Assembly (NCBI RefSeq): GCF_049389645.1 | Contig: NZ_CP186540.1 | Location: forward strand, 2,170,001-2,234,000 | Reading direction: 5' to 3' | DNA from: Alkalibacterium sp049389645 | GTDB lineage: Bacteria > Bacillota > Bacilli > Lactobacillales > Carnobacteriaceae_A | DNA: 64,000 bases | Part shown: one piece after another, positions 43,319-51,119 of the stretch | How positions within the stretch are numbered: the stretch's first letter is position 1 | Layout of the letters: every line of letters starts with the position of its first letter | The notes under the pieces: generated by a model | Told to the model about the DNA's origin: nothing | Database searches by the model: none | Seen by the model: only the letters and a program-made list of their open reading frames with translations | Translations under genes and position numbers: made by a program

Positions 43319-44857
43319 ATGTCTTATATTCTAGAAATGAAAAATATCATCAAGGAGTTTTCTGGTGTTAGAGCACTGTCCAATGTCAATTTCAAAGTTA
43401 ATGAAGGAGAGATTCATGCTCTGGTAGGAGAAAATGGAGCTGGTAAATCAACTCTTATGAAGGTTTTGAGTGGCGTATACCCGTATGGTGAGTATAGTGG
43501 AGATATAGTGTATAAAGGTGATGTTTCAAAGTTTAAGAATATAAAAGAGAGTGAAGAAAAAGGAATTGTTATAATACATCAGGAATTAGCTCTGGTACCT
43601 TATATGTCTATAGCAGATAATATATTCCTTGGAAATGAACAATCAACGAAAGGGATAGTGAATAAAAATATAACAATTATCTCAGTTAAAGAATTATTGA
43701 AAACGGTTGGGCTTAAAGAAAATCCTATTACTTTAATTAAAGATATCGGTGTAGGTAAACAACAATTAGTCGAAATCGCAAAGGCCTTTTCAAAAAAAGT
43801 AGAACTGCTGATATTAGATGAACCAACCGCTTCGCTAAACGAAAATGATAGTGAGAACTTATTAGAATTATTAAAAGAGTTTAAAAAAGAAGGCGTTACT
43901 TCAATCATCATTTCTCACAAATTAAATGAAGTTATCGAAGTTGCTGATAACGTTACTATATTAAGAGATGGTGAAACAATTGAAACTCTTTCTAAAGAAA
44001 AAAATGAAATAAGCGAAGATAGAATTATCAAAGGGATGGTAGGAAGAAGCTTAGATAATCGATTCCCGAGTCATACACCGAATGAAGGTCAGGTTGCTCT
44101 GGAAATTAAGAATTGGACTGTACACAATCCTATAGATACTGAACGAATTGTTATAAATAATGTTTCATTTAAGGTTAATAATGGTGAAATTTTAGGATTT
44201 GCTGGTTTAATGGGTGCGGGTAGAACAGAACTGGTAAAAAGTATATTTGGAAAAAGCTATGGAAAGAATATATCAGGTGAATTAATTAAAGATGGTAAGC
44301 CCATTAAACTTAAAAATCCCAGGGAGGCTATACTAAATGGGTTAGCCTATGTCACTGAAGATAGAAAAGGTGATGGCTTAGTACTTATTCAAGACATATT
44401 AAACAATATTACCATAGCAAGTTTAGAGAAGGTTTCCAAAAATACGGTTATAGATAAAAACAGGGAGTTAGAAAAAAGTCGTGAATATAAAAAGAAACTA
44501 AATATAAAATCAACTGACGTTTTTCAACGAGTGGATAGTTTAAGTGGTGGGAACCAGCAAAAAGTTGTCTTGAGTCGCTGGATTGCTACTGAACCTGATA
44601 TTCTGTTTTTAGATGAACCTACTCGTGGAATAGATGTTGGTGCAAAATATGAGATATACAAAATTATTCAAGACTTAGCTGATCAAGGAAAAGCAATTGT
44701 TGTCATATCATCAGAATTACCAGAATTAATGGGGATTTCTGACCGCGTCTATACAATGAATGAAGGAACAATTACTGGAGAATTCAAGACGGCTGACGTG
44801 AACCAGGAAAAACTAATGGAATATATGACAATGAGTGTAAACAAAAAGGGGGCATAA
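43319..44857 (+). CDS. gguA: Monosaccharide ABC transporter ATPase (GguA/MmsA), double ATPase
   Basis: The ATG at 43319 follows AAAGGAG and begins MSYILEMKNIIKEFSG, the usual start; an ATG 36 bases upstream falls inside the hairpin. The 512-residue protein carries two ATP-binding cassettes. The first has Walker A GENGAGKS (37-44), a degenerate signature IGVGKQQ and Walker B LLILDEPTA. The second has a degenerate Walker A (GLMGAGRTE), signature LSGGNQQKVVLSRW and Walker B ILFLDEPTRG. This double form is typical of RbsA/XylG/GguA importers for monosaccharides. It lies between the binding protein and the permease. Confidence 0.9.
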   Translation: MSYILEMKNIIKEFSGVRALSNVNFKVNEGEIHALVGENGAGKSTLMKVLSGVYPYGEYSGDIVYKGDVSKFKNIKESEEKGIVIIHQELALVPYMSIADNIFLGNEQSTKGIVNKNITIISVKELLKTVGLKENPITLIKDIGVGKQQLVEIAKAFSKKVELLILDEPTASLNENDSENLLELLKEFKKEGVTSIIISHKLNEVIEVADNVTILRDGETIETLSKEKNEISEDRIIKGMVGRSLDNRFPSHTPNEGQVALEIKNWTVHNPIDTERIVINNVSFKVNNGEILGFAGLMGAGRTELVKSIFGKSYGKNISGELIKDGKPIKLKNPREAILNGLAYVTEDRKGDGLVLIQDILNNITIASLEKVSKNTVIDKNRELEKSREYKKKLNIKSTDVFQRVDSLSGGNQQKVVLSRWIATEPDILFLDEPTRGIDVGAKYEIYKIIQDLADQGKAIVVISSELPELMGISDRVYTMNEGTITGEFKTADVNQEKLMEYMTMSVNKKGA

Positions 44858-44860
44858 ATA

Positions 44861-46063
44861 ATGCAAACTCAAGAAGCAATAAAAAATAGTGGATTAAATA
44901 AAGAAGAAAATTCAATTAGAAATTCAGCTAAGAAGTTTTTGGTTAATAACAGTATGTATATATTCCTAGCTTTAATTATCATACTTTTTCAAATTTTAAC
45001 TGATGGTATTTTACTATTACCTATGAATATTACCAATGTTATTCTTCAAAACAGTTATATCTTCATTCTTACAATTGGCATGCTGATGCTGGTATTACTG
45101 GGAGATATTGATTTGTCTGTGGGATCGGTCTTAGCATTTACAGGTGCTTTAAGTGCAGTATTGATTATTGAAAATAACATGAACGTATATCTGGCTATTT
45201 TTATATGTCTGCTGGTAGGACTACTTATTGGTGCCTGGCATGGATTCTGGGTAGCTTACGTTCATGTTCCAGCATTTATTGCTACATTAGCTGGACTATT
45301 AACGTTTAGAGGATTGACCATAGTAATACTAGATGGTCAAACGATTTCTTCATATCCGAGAGCTTTCCAGTTAATGAGTAGTGGATTTTTAACAGATGCT
45401 TTTACTGATAATCCCTTTATGCTGACTTTAGGATTAGGATTCATTTTTGTAGCTCTATATGTTTTTATGTCTATTCGCAGTAGGATGAAAGACTTGAAAT
45501 TTGGTGCAAATACAGAAAGTAACACAAGATTCATTTTAAAAATAACTGCCTTTTCCTTAGCTATTTTATGGATGTTCTATACATTTGGTAACTATGAGGG
45601 CATTCCAAATGTATTAATAATATTATCAATACTAGGATTGGCTGCTAAATTTATTACAGATAGAACTACAATTGGTCGACATATATATGCGATTGGTGGC
45701 AATGAAAAAGCAGCTACACTATCCGGAATAAATACCAAACGAGTTAAGTTTTGGACATTTGCTTCAATGGGAGTTATGTCCGCTATAGCAGGTATGGTCT
45801 TTTCAGCAAGGTTAAACGCCGCTTCAGCCCAAGCGGGTAGCGGATTTGAACTAGATGCTATTGCAGCATGTTACATTGGTGGTGCATCTACTTCCGGTGG
45901 TATTGGTACAGTAGTTGGTGCACTAGTTGGTGCACTGGTTATGGCATTATTGAATAACGGAATGTCATTAATGGGAGTCGGTACAGACTGGCAAATGGCG
46001 ATCAAGGGTCTAGTTCTCTTGTTTGCTGTAGCAATAGACATTTATAATAAAAACAAAGGGTAA
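44861..46063 (+). CDS. gguB: Monosaccharide ABC transporter permease (GguB/XylH type)
   Basis: The 400-residue protein has about ten membrane helices, with the family stretches LGDIDLSVGSVLAFTGALSA, VPAFIATLAGLLTFRGL and AIGGNEKAATLSGINTKRVK. It completes the ChvE-GguA-GguB importer. Only 3 bases separate it from the ATPase gene. No xylose isomerase or kinase gene is nearby, so imported sugar must be metabolised by genes elsewhere. A terminator follows. Confidence 0.9.
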   Translation: MQTQEAIKNSGLNKEENSIRNSAKKFLVNNSMYIFLALIIILFQILTDGILLLPMNITNVILQNSYIFILTIGMLMLVLLGDIDLSVGSVLAFTGALSAVLIIENNMNVYLAIFICLLVGLLIGAWHGFWVAYVHVPAFIATLAGLLTFRGLTIVILDGQTISSYPRAFQLMSSGFLTDAFTDNPFMLTLGLGFIFVALYVFMSIRSRMKDLKFGANTESNTRFILKITAFSLAILWMFYTFGNYEGIPNVLIILSILGLAAKFITDRTTIGRHIYAIGGNEKAATLSGINTKRVKFWTFASMGVMSAIAGMVFSARLNAASAQAGSGFELDAIAACYIGGASTSGGIGTVVGALVGALVMALLNNGMSLMGVGTDWQMAIKGLVLLFAVAIDIYNKNKG

Positions 46064-46092
46064 TCGATATGTTAATAGATTAATTAGATGAT

Positions 46093-46138
46093 AAAAGAAA
46101 GCTGGGAGGATATCAATTTCTCCTAGCTTTCTTTTTTT
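46093..46138. terminator. Terminator between convergent gguB and TetR-like gene
   Basis: AAAGAAAGCT pairs with AGCTTTCTTT, with inner GGAG/CTCC pairing, then seven T. Confidence 0.88.
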
Positions 46139-46170
46139 ACTGAATTTAAAATTATTAAATATATTCATTC

Positions 46171-46620
46171 CTACTCGACTTCCAAGCGTAAGGTATTTAG
46201 TGTGACTTTTTTCAAAAATGGAGTTAGTTCTCTCAAGCGTTCCATGTCATACACACCGACAAAATACTGAACCATCAGACCGTCAACCAACGCAACAATC
46301 AAGTTAGATCCGTGGTCGGAGTGAAGTAGAGGGTATTCTTTTTCTTTATCCAGTTGCTGAAGTTTGAGACGGAGCTGATCGGTCATTTCGCTGAAGGCAC
46401 CATTCATAGTTGATTTAGGTATCTCCTCTTTTGAATAGCGACTCAAAACGGTTGTGATTTCTTCCATATGCTGTTCATTATATGTCCAGGAAGCGTACAA
46501 GAAGCTTTCAATAAATGCTTCCACATTAGAGCTCTCATTCTCCTTGACAGATTTTATATAATCGTCTTCCAGCTGTTTCAGTAAACCATCCATTTTTTGA
46601 TGGTTGATGCGGTTTTCCAT
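46171..46620 (-). CDS. TetR-like ligand-binding domain without DNA-binding part
   Basis: The minus-strand ATG has AAGGAG 10 bases upstream, so the short form is probably translated. The 149 residues are all helical by composition and match only the C-terminal ligand-binding half of TetR regulators (VEAFIESFLYASWTYN, SNLIVALVDGLMVQYFVGVYD, RLRELTPFLKKVT). The usual 45-residue N-terminal helix-turn-helix is missing and no trace of it is seen upstream of 46620. It could be a truncated gene, or a dimerising partner that controls another TetR protein. A fragment of a similar gene remains at 41850-41955. Confidence 0.65.
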   Translation of the reverse strand: MENRINHQKMDGLLKQLEDDYIKSVKENESSNVEAFIESFLYASWTYNEQHMEEITTVLSRYSKEEIPKSTMNGAFSEMTDQLRLKLQQLDKEKEYPLLHSDHGSNLIVALVDGLMVQYFVGVYDMERLRELTPFLKKVTLNTLRLEVE

Positions 46621-46821
46621 TGAATCGTTCTCCTTTTATCGACGTCTTTCTTCTATTATAATAGTTAATATAGCTAGTGATAATTTATAATAATAATACT
46701 ATATCAAATTTCTGCTTCAATGAAAAATATAATAATGTGATAAATGTACTTTTAATAAGTGTGTATCATTAACTATTGCATATACTAATAATAAGATTAA
46801 TGAATTTCGATATAGCCCAGA

Positions 46822-46857
46822 TAGCAAACGCTTTCATTATAATGGAAGCGATTTACT
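46822..46857. promoter_or_regulatory. Two adjacent cre-like sites before the PTS regulator operon
   Basis: TAGCAAACGCTTTCAT (46822-46837) and TGGAAGCGATTTACT (46843-46857) each match the CcpA consensus core, 5 bases apart. Doubled sites suggest strong glucose repression of the operon starting at 46910. Confidence 0.6.
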
Positions 46858-46909
46858 CTTCTTGTTTCATTAATTAGAAGATATACTATAAATACAAGGG
46901 GAGATACTT

Positions 46910-48889
46910 ATGAGCTTGTCTGAAAGATCTAAAAAAATATTGTTACGTTTATTAGCAGAAGATCAGGTTTCAAGCTATGATGCCTTAGCACAGCAGTTCA
47001 ATGTTAGTGAGCGGACTATTAGATATGACTTGGAAGAAATAGACAGTTTTTTAATAAAGGAAAAGCTCCCTCCATTAAATCGACAAACAAAAATCGAGGT
47101 TTCGCTTGAAACAAGCAATTTGAAGCTCGACAAGCTGAAAGAATTGTCTCGAGTATTTGAGACTAAACTAGATTATTATATACCAAAGAAAAGAAAAAAT
47201 TTAATCTTGATAGAGATTTTATTGTCAAAAAAAATTGTTGATATAGAGTTATTGATGACGAAATGCAATGTGAGTCGGAGTTCAATTGTTGGAGATATCA
47301 GAGAGCTGAGAAAAATTCTGAAGACTGAACAAATTGAAATTGAATATACTTCCACCAAAGGTTATTACTTTAAAGGAGATGAACAGCAGATAAGAAAAGT
47401 TGGATTGAGAGTTATTACATTAAACGCAGAGGAACTTAATCTAAGTTATCAAAATTTAGCGACTGATTACATTTCAAATCCAGATAATAATGAAATCAGT
47501 GTGATTGAACAATTTATTTCAACAATTGAAAAAGACGTGAATAAGCATTACTCAGATATAGCATTTAATCATATTGTTTACGGGTTGATAGTAGCTATTT
47601 GTCGCAATCAATCCAATAGGAGTTTAAAAAAGCTACCAAATACTGTCTCATTTTCTCAAGAATATCGGAGTATCGATAAGAATAGTAATCAGATTGAAAA
47701 AGAATTTGATATTATATTGAATCCGTCAGAGAAAAAAGCAATCGAACAATTATTTTTAGAAAGTTCACTTATTAAAGCTGAATCAGTATTAGATGATAAC
47801 TGGCTGGATTTGAACTTGTTTATAATTGAATTTTTAGACGAGATCAGTAAGTCTTTAGGACTACCCTTAAACGAAGCAGAAGATCTATTTGAAGCATTGA
47901 CATTACATCTAGGACCAGCTATAAATCGAGTGAAAAACGAAACGCCTTTGAAAAATGAAGTTATTGATTATATTCAAACGCATTATAATCAGATTTTCTT
48001 AAACGTAAAAGAAGTGTTGGATTCTTTAGGTGAGAAAAAACAATTAGTTTTCACGGCAGATGAAATAGGTTTTGTTACAATTCACATTGCGTCGTTTATT
48101 GAGAAAAACGAATTATCAAACAAAAATAATTCGATTTTACTCGTATGTAATTACGGTGTAGGCACCACGAAATTACTGGAAACATTGTTATTGAAGCGTT
48201 TCGATTTTAATATCAAAGGCACGTTATCCGTCAGAGAGTTAACACAAGAGGTGATAGACGCTGAAGGTGTTGATTACATTATTTCTACACTTCCGATTAA
48301 AGAAACATATTCGGTACCTGTGTTAGTTGTATCACCTTTGCTATCCGAAAAAGATAATAAAAGATTAAAAGAGATAGAAAATATCAGACAAGATAAACCG
48401 TTCCATCATCATATGACAGAGAGGACAGCTAAAAAAATTATGCTAAAAGATTTATTAATTAAAGACTCCATTCAGTTAAACGTTGAAGCAAAGGATTGGA
48501 AAGACGCCGTGAAAATTGGAGGTAAACTACTAAAAGATAACGGGAAAATTGAAGAAGTGTATATTCAGGCAATGATTAAGTCGGTAGAAGAATTAGGTCC
48601 TTACATCGTTATAGCACCTGGTATAGCCATGCCTCATGCAAGTGCAAAAGACGGCGTCAATGAAGTGGGCTTAAGTCTCATGACTCTTAAAGAGCCTGTA
48701 AACTTTGGTCACCCGAATAATGACCCCGTCAATATTGTTATTTGTCTGGCAGCAACTGATCATAATTCACACTTGGGTGCTTTGAAAGACTTAATGACAT
48801 TTTTAAATGAACCGTCGTTTATAGATTTATTAAATAAAGGAGACAAAGAAAATATTTTAGATGAAATCAATAGAGAGGAGCCCCAATGA
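46910..48889 (+). CDS. PRD-containing transcriptional activator with EIIB and EIIA domains
   Basis: The 659-residue protein has two N-terminal helix-turn-helix regions (about 5-60, YDALAQQFNVSERTIRYDL; and 85-150, IELLMTKCNVSRSSIVGDI), PRD domains (about 180-390), an EIIB-like domain with phospho-Cys candidate in LVCNYGVGTT (about 405-490), and a C-terminal EIIA domain (about 515-655) with phospho-His candidate in GIAMPHAS. The EIIA part resembles ascorbate-type EIIA (UlaC). Such proteins switch PTS operons on when sugar is present, through phosphorylation by HPr and EII proteins. The operon downstream has EIIB and EIIC but no separate EIIA, so this EIIA domain may also take part in transport. 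The stop overlaps the next start by 4 bases. Confidence 0.87.
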   Translation: MSLSERSKKILLRLLAEDQVSSYDALAQQFNVSERTIRYDLEEIDSFLIKEKLPPLNRQTKIEVSLETSNLKLDKLKELSRVFETKLDYYIPKKRKNLILIEILLSKKIVDIELLMTKCNVSRSSIVGDIRELRKILKTEQIEIEYTSTKGYYFKGDEQQIRKVGLRVITLNAEELNLSYQNLATDYISNPDNNEISVIEQFISTIEKDVNKHYSDIAFNHIVYGLIVAICRNQSNRSLKKLPNTVSFSQEYRSIDKNSNQIEKEFDIILNPSEKKAIEQLFLESSLIKAESVLDDNWLDLNLFIIEFLDEISKSLGLPLNEAEDLFEALTLHLGPAINRVKNETPLKNEVIDYIQTHYNQIFLNVKEVLDSLGEKKQLVFTADEIGFVTIHIASFIEKNELSNKNNSILLVCNYGVGTTKLLETLLLKRFDFNIKGTLSVRELTQEVIDAEGVDYIISTLPIKETYSVPVLVVSPLLSEKDNKRLKEIENIRQDKPFHHHMTERTAKKIMLKDLLIKDSIQLNVEAKDWKDAVKIGGKLLKDNGKIEEVYIQAMIKSVEELGPYIVIAPGIAMPHASAKDGVNEVGLSLMTLKEPVNFGHPNNDPVNIVICLAATDHNSHLGALKDLMTFLNEPSFIDLLNKGDKENILDEINREEPQ

Positions 48890-49449
48890 ATTACAGTGAT
48901 GAAATAGTCAAAAGAATGAACATATTTAAAGACTTTACTGAATATGATTATAATATGATGCGCCAGTTTAAAGATGTATTGTATTCCTCAATAAAAAATG
49001 GCAACAAAGTAATGACTTGTGGGAATGGAGGGAATGCTGCAAATGCACAACATATTATAGGGGACATCGTGGGACGTTTTAAAATTGAAAGAGAAGCATT
49101 TGCTGGATTAAGTTTGACGGTTGACCCAAGTGTCATGACGGCTACGGGTAATGATTACGGTTATGATGAGGTGTTTGCCCGTCAAGTTGAGGGATTAGGT
49201 AAAGCGGGAGATACCCTCATTGTTCTCTCAAGTAGTGCTGATTCAGCCAATGTAATAAAAGCTGTTAAAGCAGCTAAGAGAAAAGGCATTCAAACAATTG
49301 GTGTACTCGGAAATAATGGAGGAGGGATAAAGGAACATTTAGACTATGTGCTTACGTTTAAGTTTAAGGATTCAGATTTAGTCGAAGAAACAGCAATGAC
49401 GATTTTTCATATCGTATTAATGGATTTAGAAAAGCAATTAACTAAATAG
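48886..49449 (+). CDS. GmhA-like phosphosugar (sedoheptulose 7-phosphate) isomerase, SIS domain, copy 1
   Basis: The 187-residue protein is a single SIS domain, the length of GmhA. It has TCGNGGNAANAQHIIGDIVG (42-61), TATGNDYGYDEVFARQVE, LSSSADSANVIKAV and a C-terminal EETAMTIFHIVL helix. GmhA interconverts sedoheptulose 7-phosphate and D-glycero-manno-heptose 7-phosphate with a metal bound by His61, Glu65, Gln172 and His180 (E. coli numbers). Here the first His is kept, the Glu is Asp (QHIIGD), Gln is Glu and the last His is kept, so a metal site is possible but altered. It lies in a PTS-transketolase operon that contains a second such protein, which points to a catabolic rather than cell-envelope role. 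Confidence 0.8.
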   Translation: MNYSDEIVKRMNIFKDFTEYDYNMMRQFKDVLYSSIKNGNKVMTCGNGGNAANAQHIIGDIVGRFKIEREAFAGLSLTVDPSVMTATGNDYGYDEVFARQVEGLGKAGDTLIVLSSSADSANVIKAVKAAKRKGIQTIGVLGNNGGGIKEHLDYVLTFKFKDSDLVEETAMTIFHIVLMDLEKQLTK

Positions 49450-49461
49450 GAGGAAATAAAA

Positions 49462-49728
49462 ATGAAAATTTTAACAGTGTGCGGAATGGGTTCTGGTTCA
49501 AGTCTTATTTTAAAAATGAATGTCGACAGTATTCTTGAAGATGAGGGGATCGACGCAGAAGTTGAAGCTGTCGATTTAGGATCAGTAGGTGGAGCTATCG
49601 CAGATTTAATCATTTCTACACAAGAGTTGGAAAGTAAACTTGAAGATTACGATATTAAGAAGCTTTTTGTAAATAATGTTATTGATAAGGAAGCACTCAA
49701 AGTCAAATTGTTAGAAGTCCTGAAATAA
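49462..49728 (+). CDS. PTS EIIB component, ascorbate (Ula) type
   Basis: The 88-residue cytoplasmic protein has phospho-Cys in LTVCGMGSGSSLILKM (about residue 7), the P-loop of UlaB/SgaB-type EIIB. It accepts phosphate from an EIIA His and passes it to the sugar bound by EIIC. AGGAGG precedes the ATG. The EIIC gene follows after 24 bases. Substrate assignment is open: the Ula family includes transporters for sugars other than ascorbate. Confidence 0.88.
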   Translation: MKILTVCGMGSGSSLILKMNVDSILEDEGIDAEVEAVDLGSVGGAIADLIISTQELESKLEDYDIKKLFVNNVIDKEALKVKLLEVLK

Positions 49729-49752
49729 ACTTTATAATAGGAGGATGTACCA

Positions 49753-51105
49753 ATGAATTTTATTTATAGTTTTTTTAATCAGCCAGCTATAATTATCGGT
49801 CTAATTTCATTTATCGGTTTGATTTCTTTAAGGAAGTCCAAAGAGAAAATTATTAACGGCACCTTAAAAACCGTAATTGGATTTTTAATTCTTTCAGCTG
49901 GTGGGGGAATAATTGCTGGTTCACTAGGGACGCTAGGTCCTGCATTTGAGAATGCCTTCAATGTGCAAGGAGTAATCCCCACAAATGAAGCAGTCATCGG
50001 TATAGCAGAAAGTATTCACGGAACCGAAATGAGTTTGATTATGGCTTTCGGGTTTGCAGTCAATATTTTGATCGCACGTTTTACGAATATCAAATATATT
50101 TTCCTGACTGGTCATCATGTGTTGTTCATGGCGGCGCTATTGGCTGCGGTACTTGGAACAGCAGGTTTTGAAGGTGTTGAATTAATTGCAGTCGGTGCAT
50201 TTTTACTAGGATCATTTATGTCTATTTCACCGGCAATTGTGCAACCGTTTTACCGTGAAGTAACCGGGAGTGACAAGATAGCCATGGGTCACTTTAATGC
50301 TGTGACTTATGCGCTCGCCGGATTACTAGGTAAATGGTTCGGTGATAAGGAAAAATCTACAGAAGACATCAAAATTCCAGAAGGACTTGGCTTTTTTAGA
50401 GACAATACTATATCTACAGCATTAGTTATGATGGTAATCTATGTCTTTACGTTCTTGTTTGCAGACGCTGCAGTCATTAACGAAATGTCTGGTGGAGATA
50501 ACATCATTATATTCGCTATCGTTCAGGCTCTTACCTTTACAGCAGGATTTGTAATAGTGCTTCAAGGGGTACGTATGATGCTTGCAGAAATCGTACCTGC
50601 TTTCAAAGGGATTTCCGATAAATTGGTACCGGATTCAATACCGGCTTTAGATGTGCCAGTTATCTTTCCTTATGCACCGAATGCAGTTTTATTAGGATTT
50701 GTGTCATCGGTTGTCGGTGGATTCATCATGTTCTTAATTCTACCGTTTACCAACTTACCAGTTATTATTCCTGGATTAATTCCACTCTTCTTTGTAGGTG
50801 CTGGAGCTGGAGTATTAGCAAATGCAACAGGAGGACGAAGAGGAACGATCATTGGCGGTCTTGTTAATGGTTTGCTGCTTATATTACTTCCGGCTATTTT
50901 ACTTCCGTTATTGGGTGAATTAGGTTTCTCAAACTCAACATTTGGAGATGCTGACTTTGCTTTTGTTGGAATCGTTATTGGCTATTTCTTTGAATGGTTC
51001 GGTAAGTTAGGTATTTATGCGATTGTTGCAGCAATCGGCATTTACTTTACGATCTCAATAGTGAAAAAACCTAAGAAAATTAAATTAAGCGAAGATAAAG
51101 TATAA
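49753..51105 (+). CDS. PTS EIIC component, ascorbate (UlaA/SgaT) type
   Basis: The 450-residue protein has about 10-11 membrane helices. It opens FIYSFFNQPAIIIGLISFIG and has LKTVIGFLILSAGGGIIAGSL, GHHVLFMAALLAA, and GRRGTIIGGLVNGLLL, which follow UlaA. It moves and helps phosphorylate the sugar. Canonical ascorbate operons add UlaC (EIIA), UlaD/E/F decarboxylase and epimerases and UlaG lactonase. None are present here, and transketolase and GmhA-like genes take their place, so the substrate is probably not ascorbate. Confidence 0.88.
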   Translation: MNFIYSFFNQPAIIIGLISFIGLISLRKSKEKIINGTLKTVIGFLILSAGGGIIAGSLGTLGPAFENAFNVQGVIPTNEAVIGIAESIHGTEMSLIMAFGFAVNILIARFTNIKYIFLTGHHVLFMAALLAAVLGTAGFEGVELIAVGAFLLGSFMSISPAIVQPFYREVTGSDKIAMGHFNAVTYALAGLLGKWFGDKEKSTEDIKIPEGLGFFRDNTISTALVMMVIYVFTFLFADAAVINEMSGGDNIIIFAIVQALTFTAGFVIVLQGVRMMLAEIVPAFKGISDKLVPDSIPALDVPVIFPYAPNAVLLGFVSSVVGGFIMFLILPFTNLPVIIPGLIPLFFVGAGAGVLANATGGRRGTIIGGLVNGLLLILLPAILLPLLGELGFSNSTFGDADFAFVGIVIGYFFEWFGKLGIYAIVAAIGIYFTISIVKKPKKIKLSEDKV

Positions 51106-51119
51106 TAGGAGGACATGGA

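Noticed and set aside
49462..51105. Ascorbate utilisation operon
   Set aside because: EIIB and EIIC are of Ula type, but UlaD, UlaE, UlaF, UlaG and a separate EIIA are absent, while transketolase and GmhA-like genes are present.
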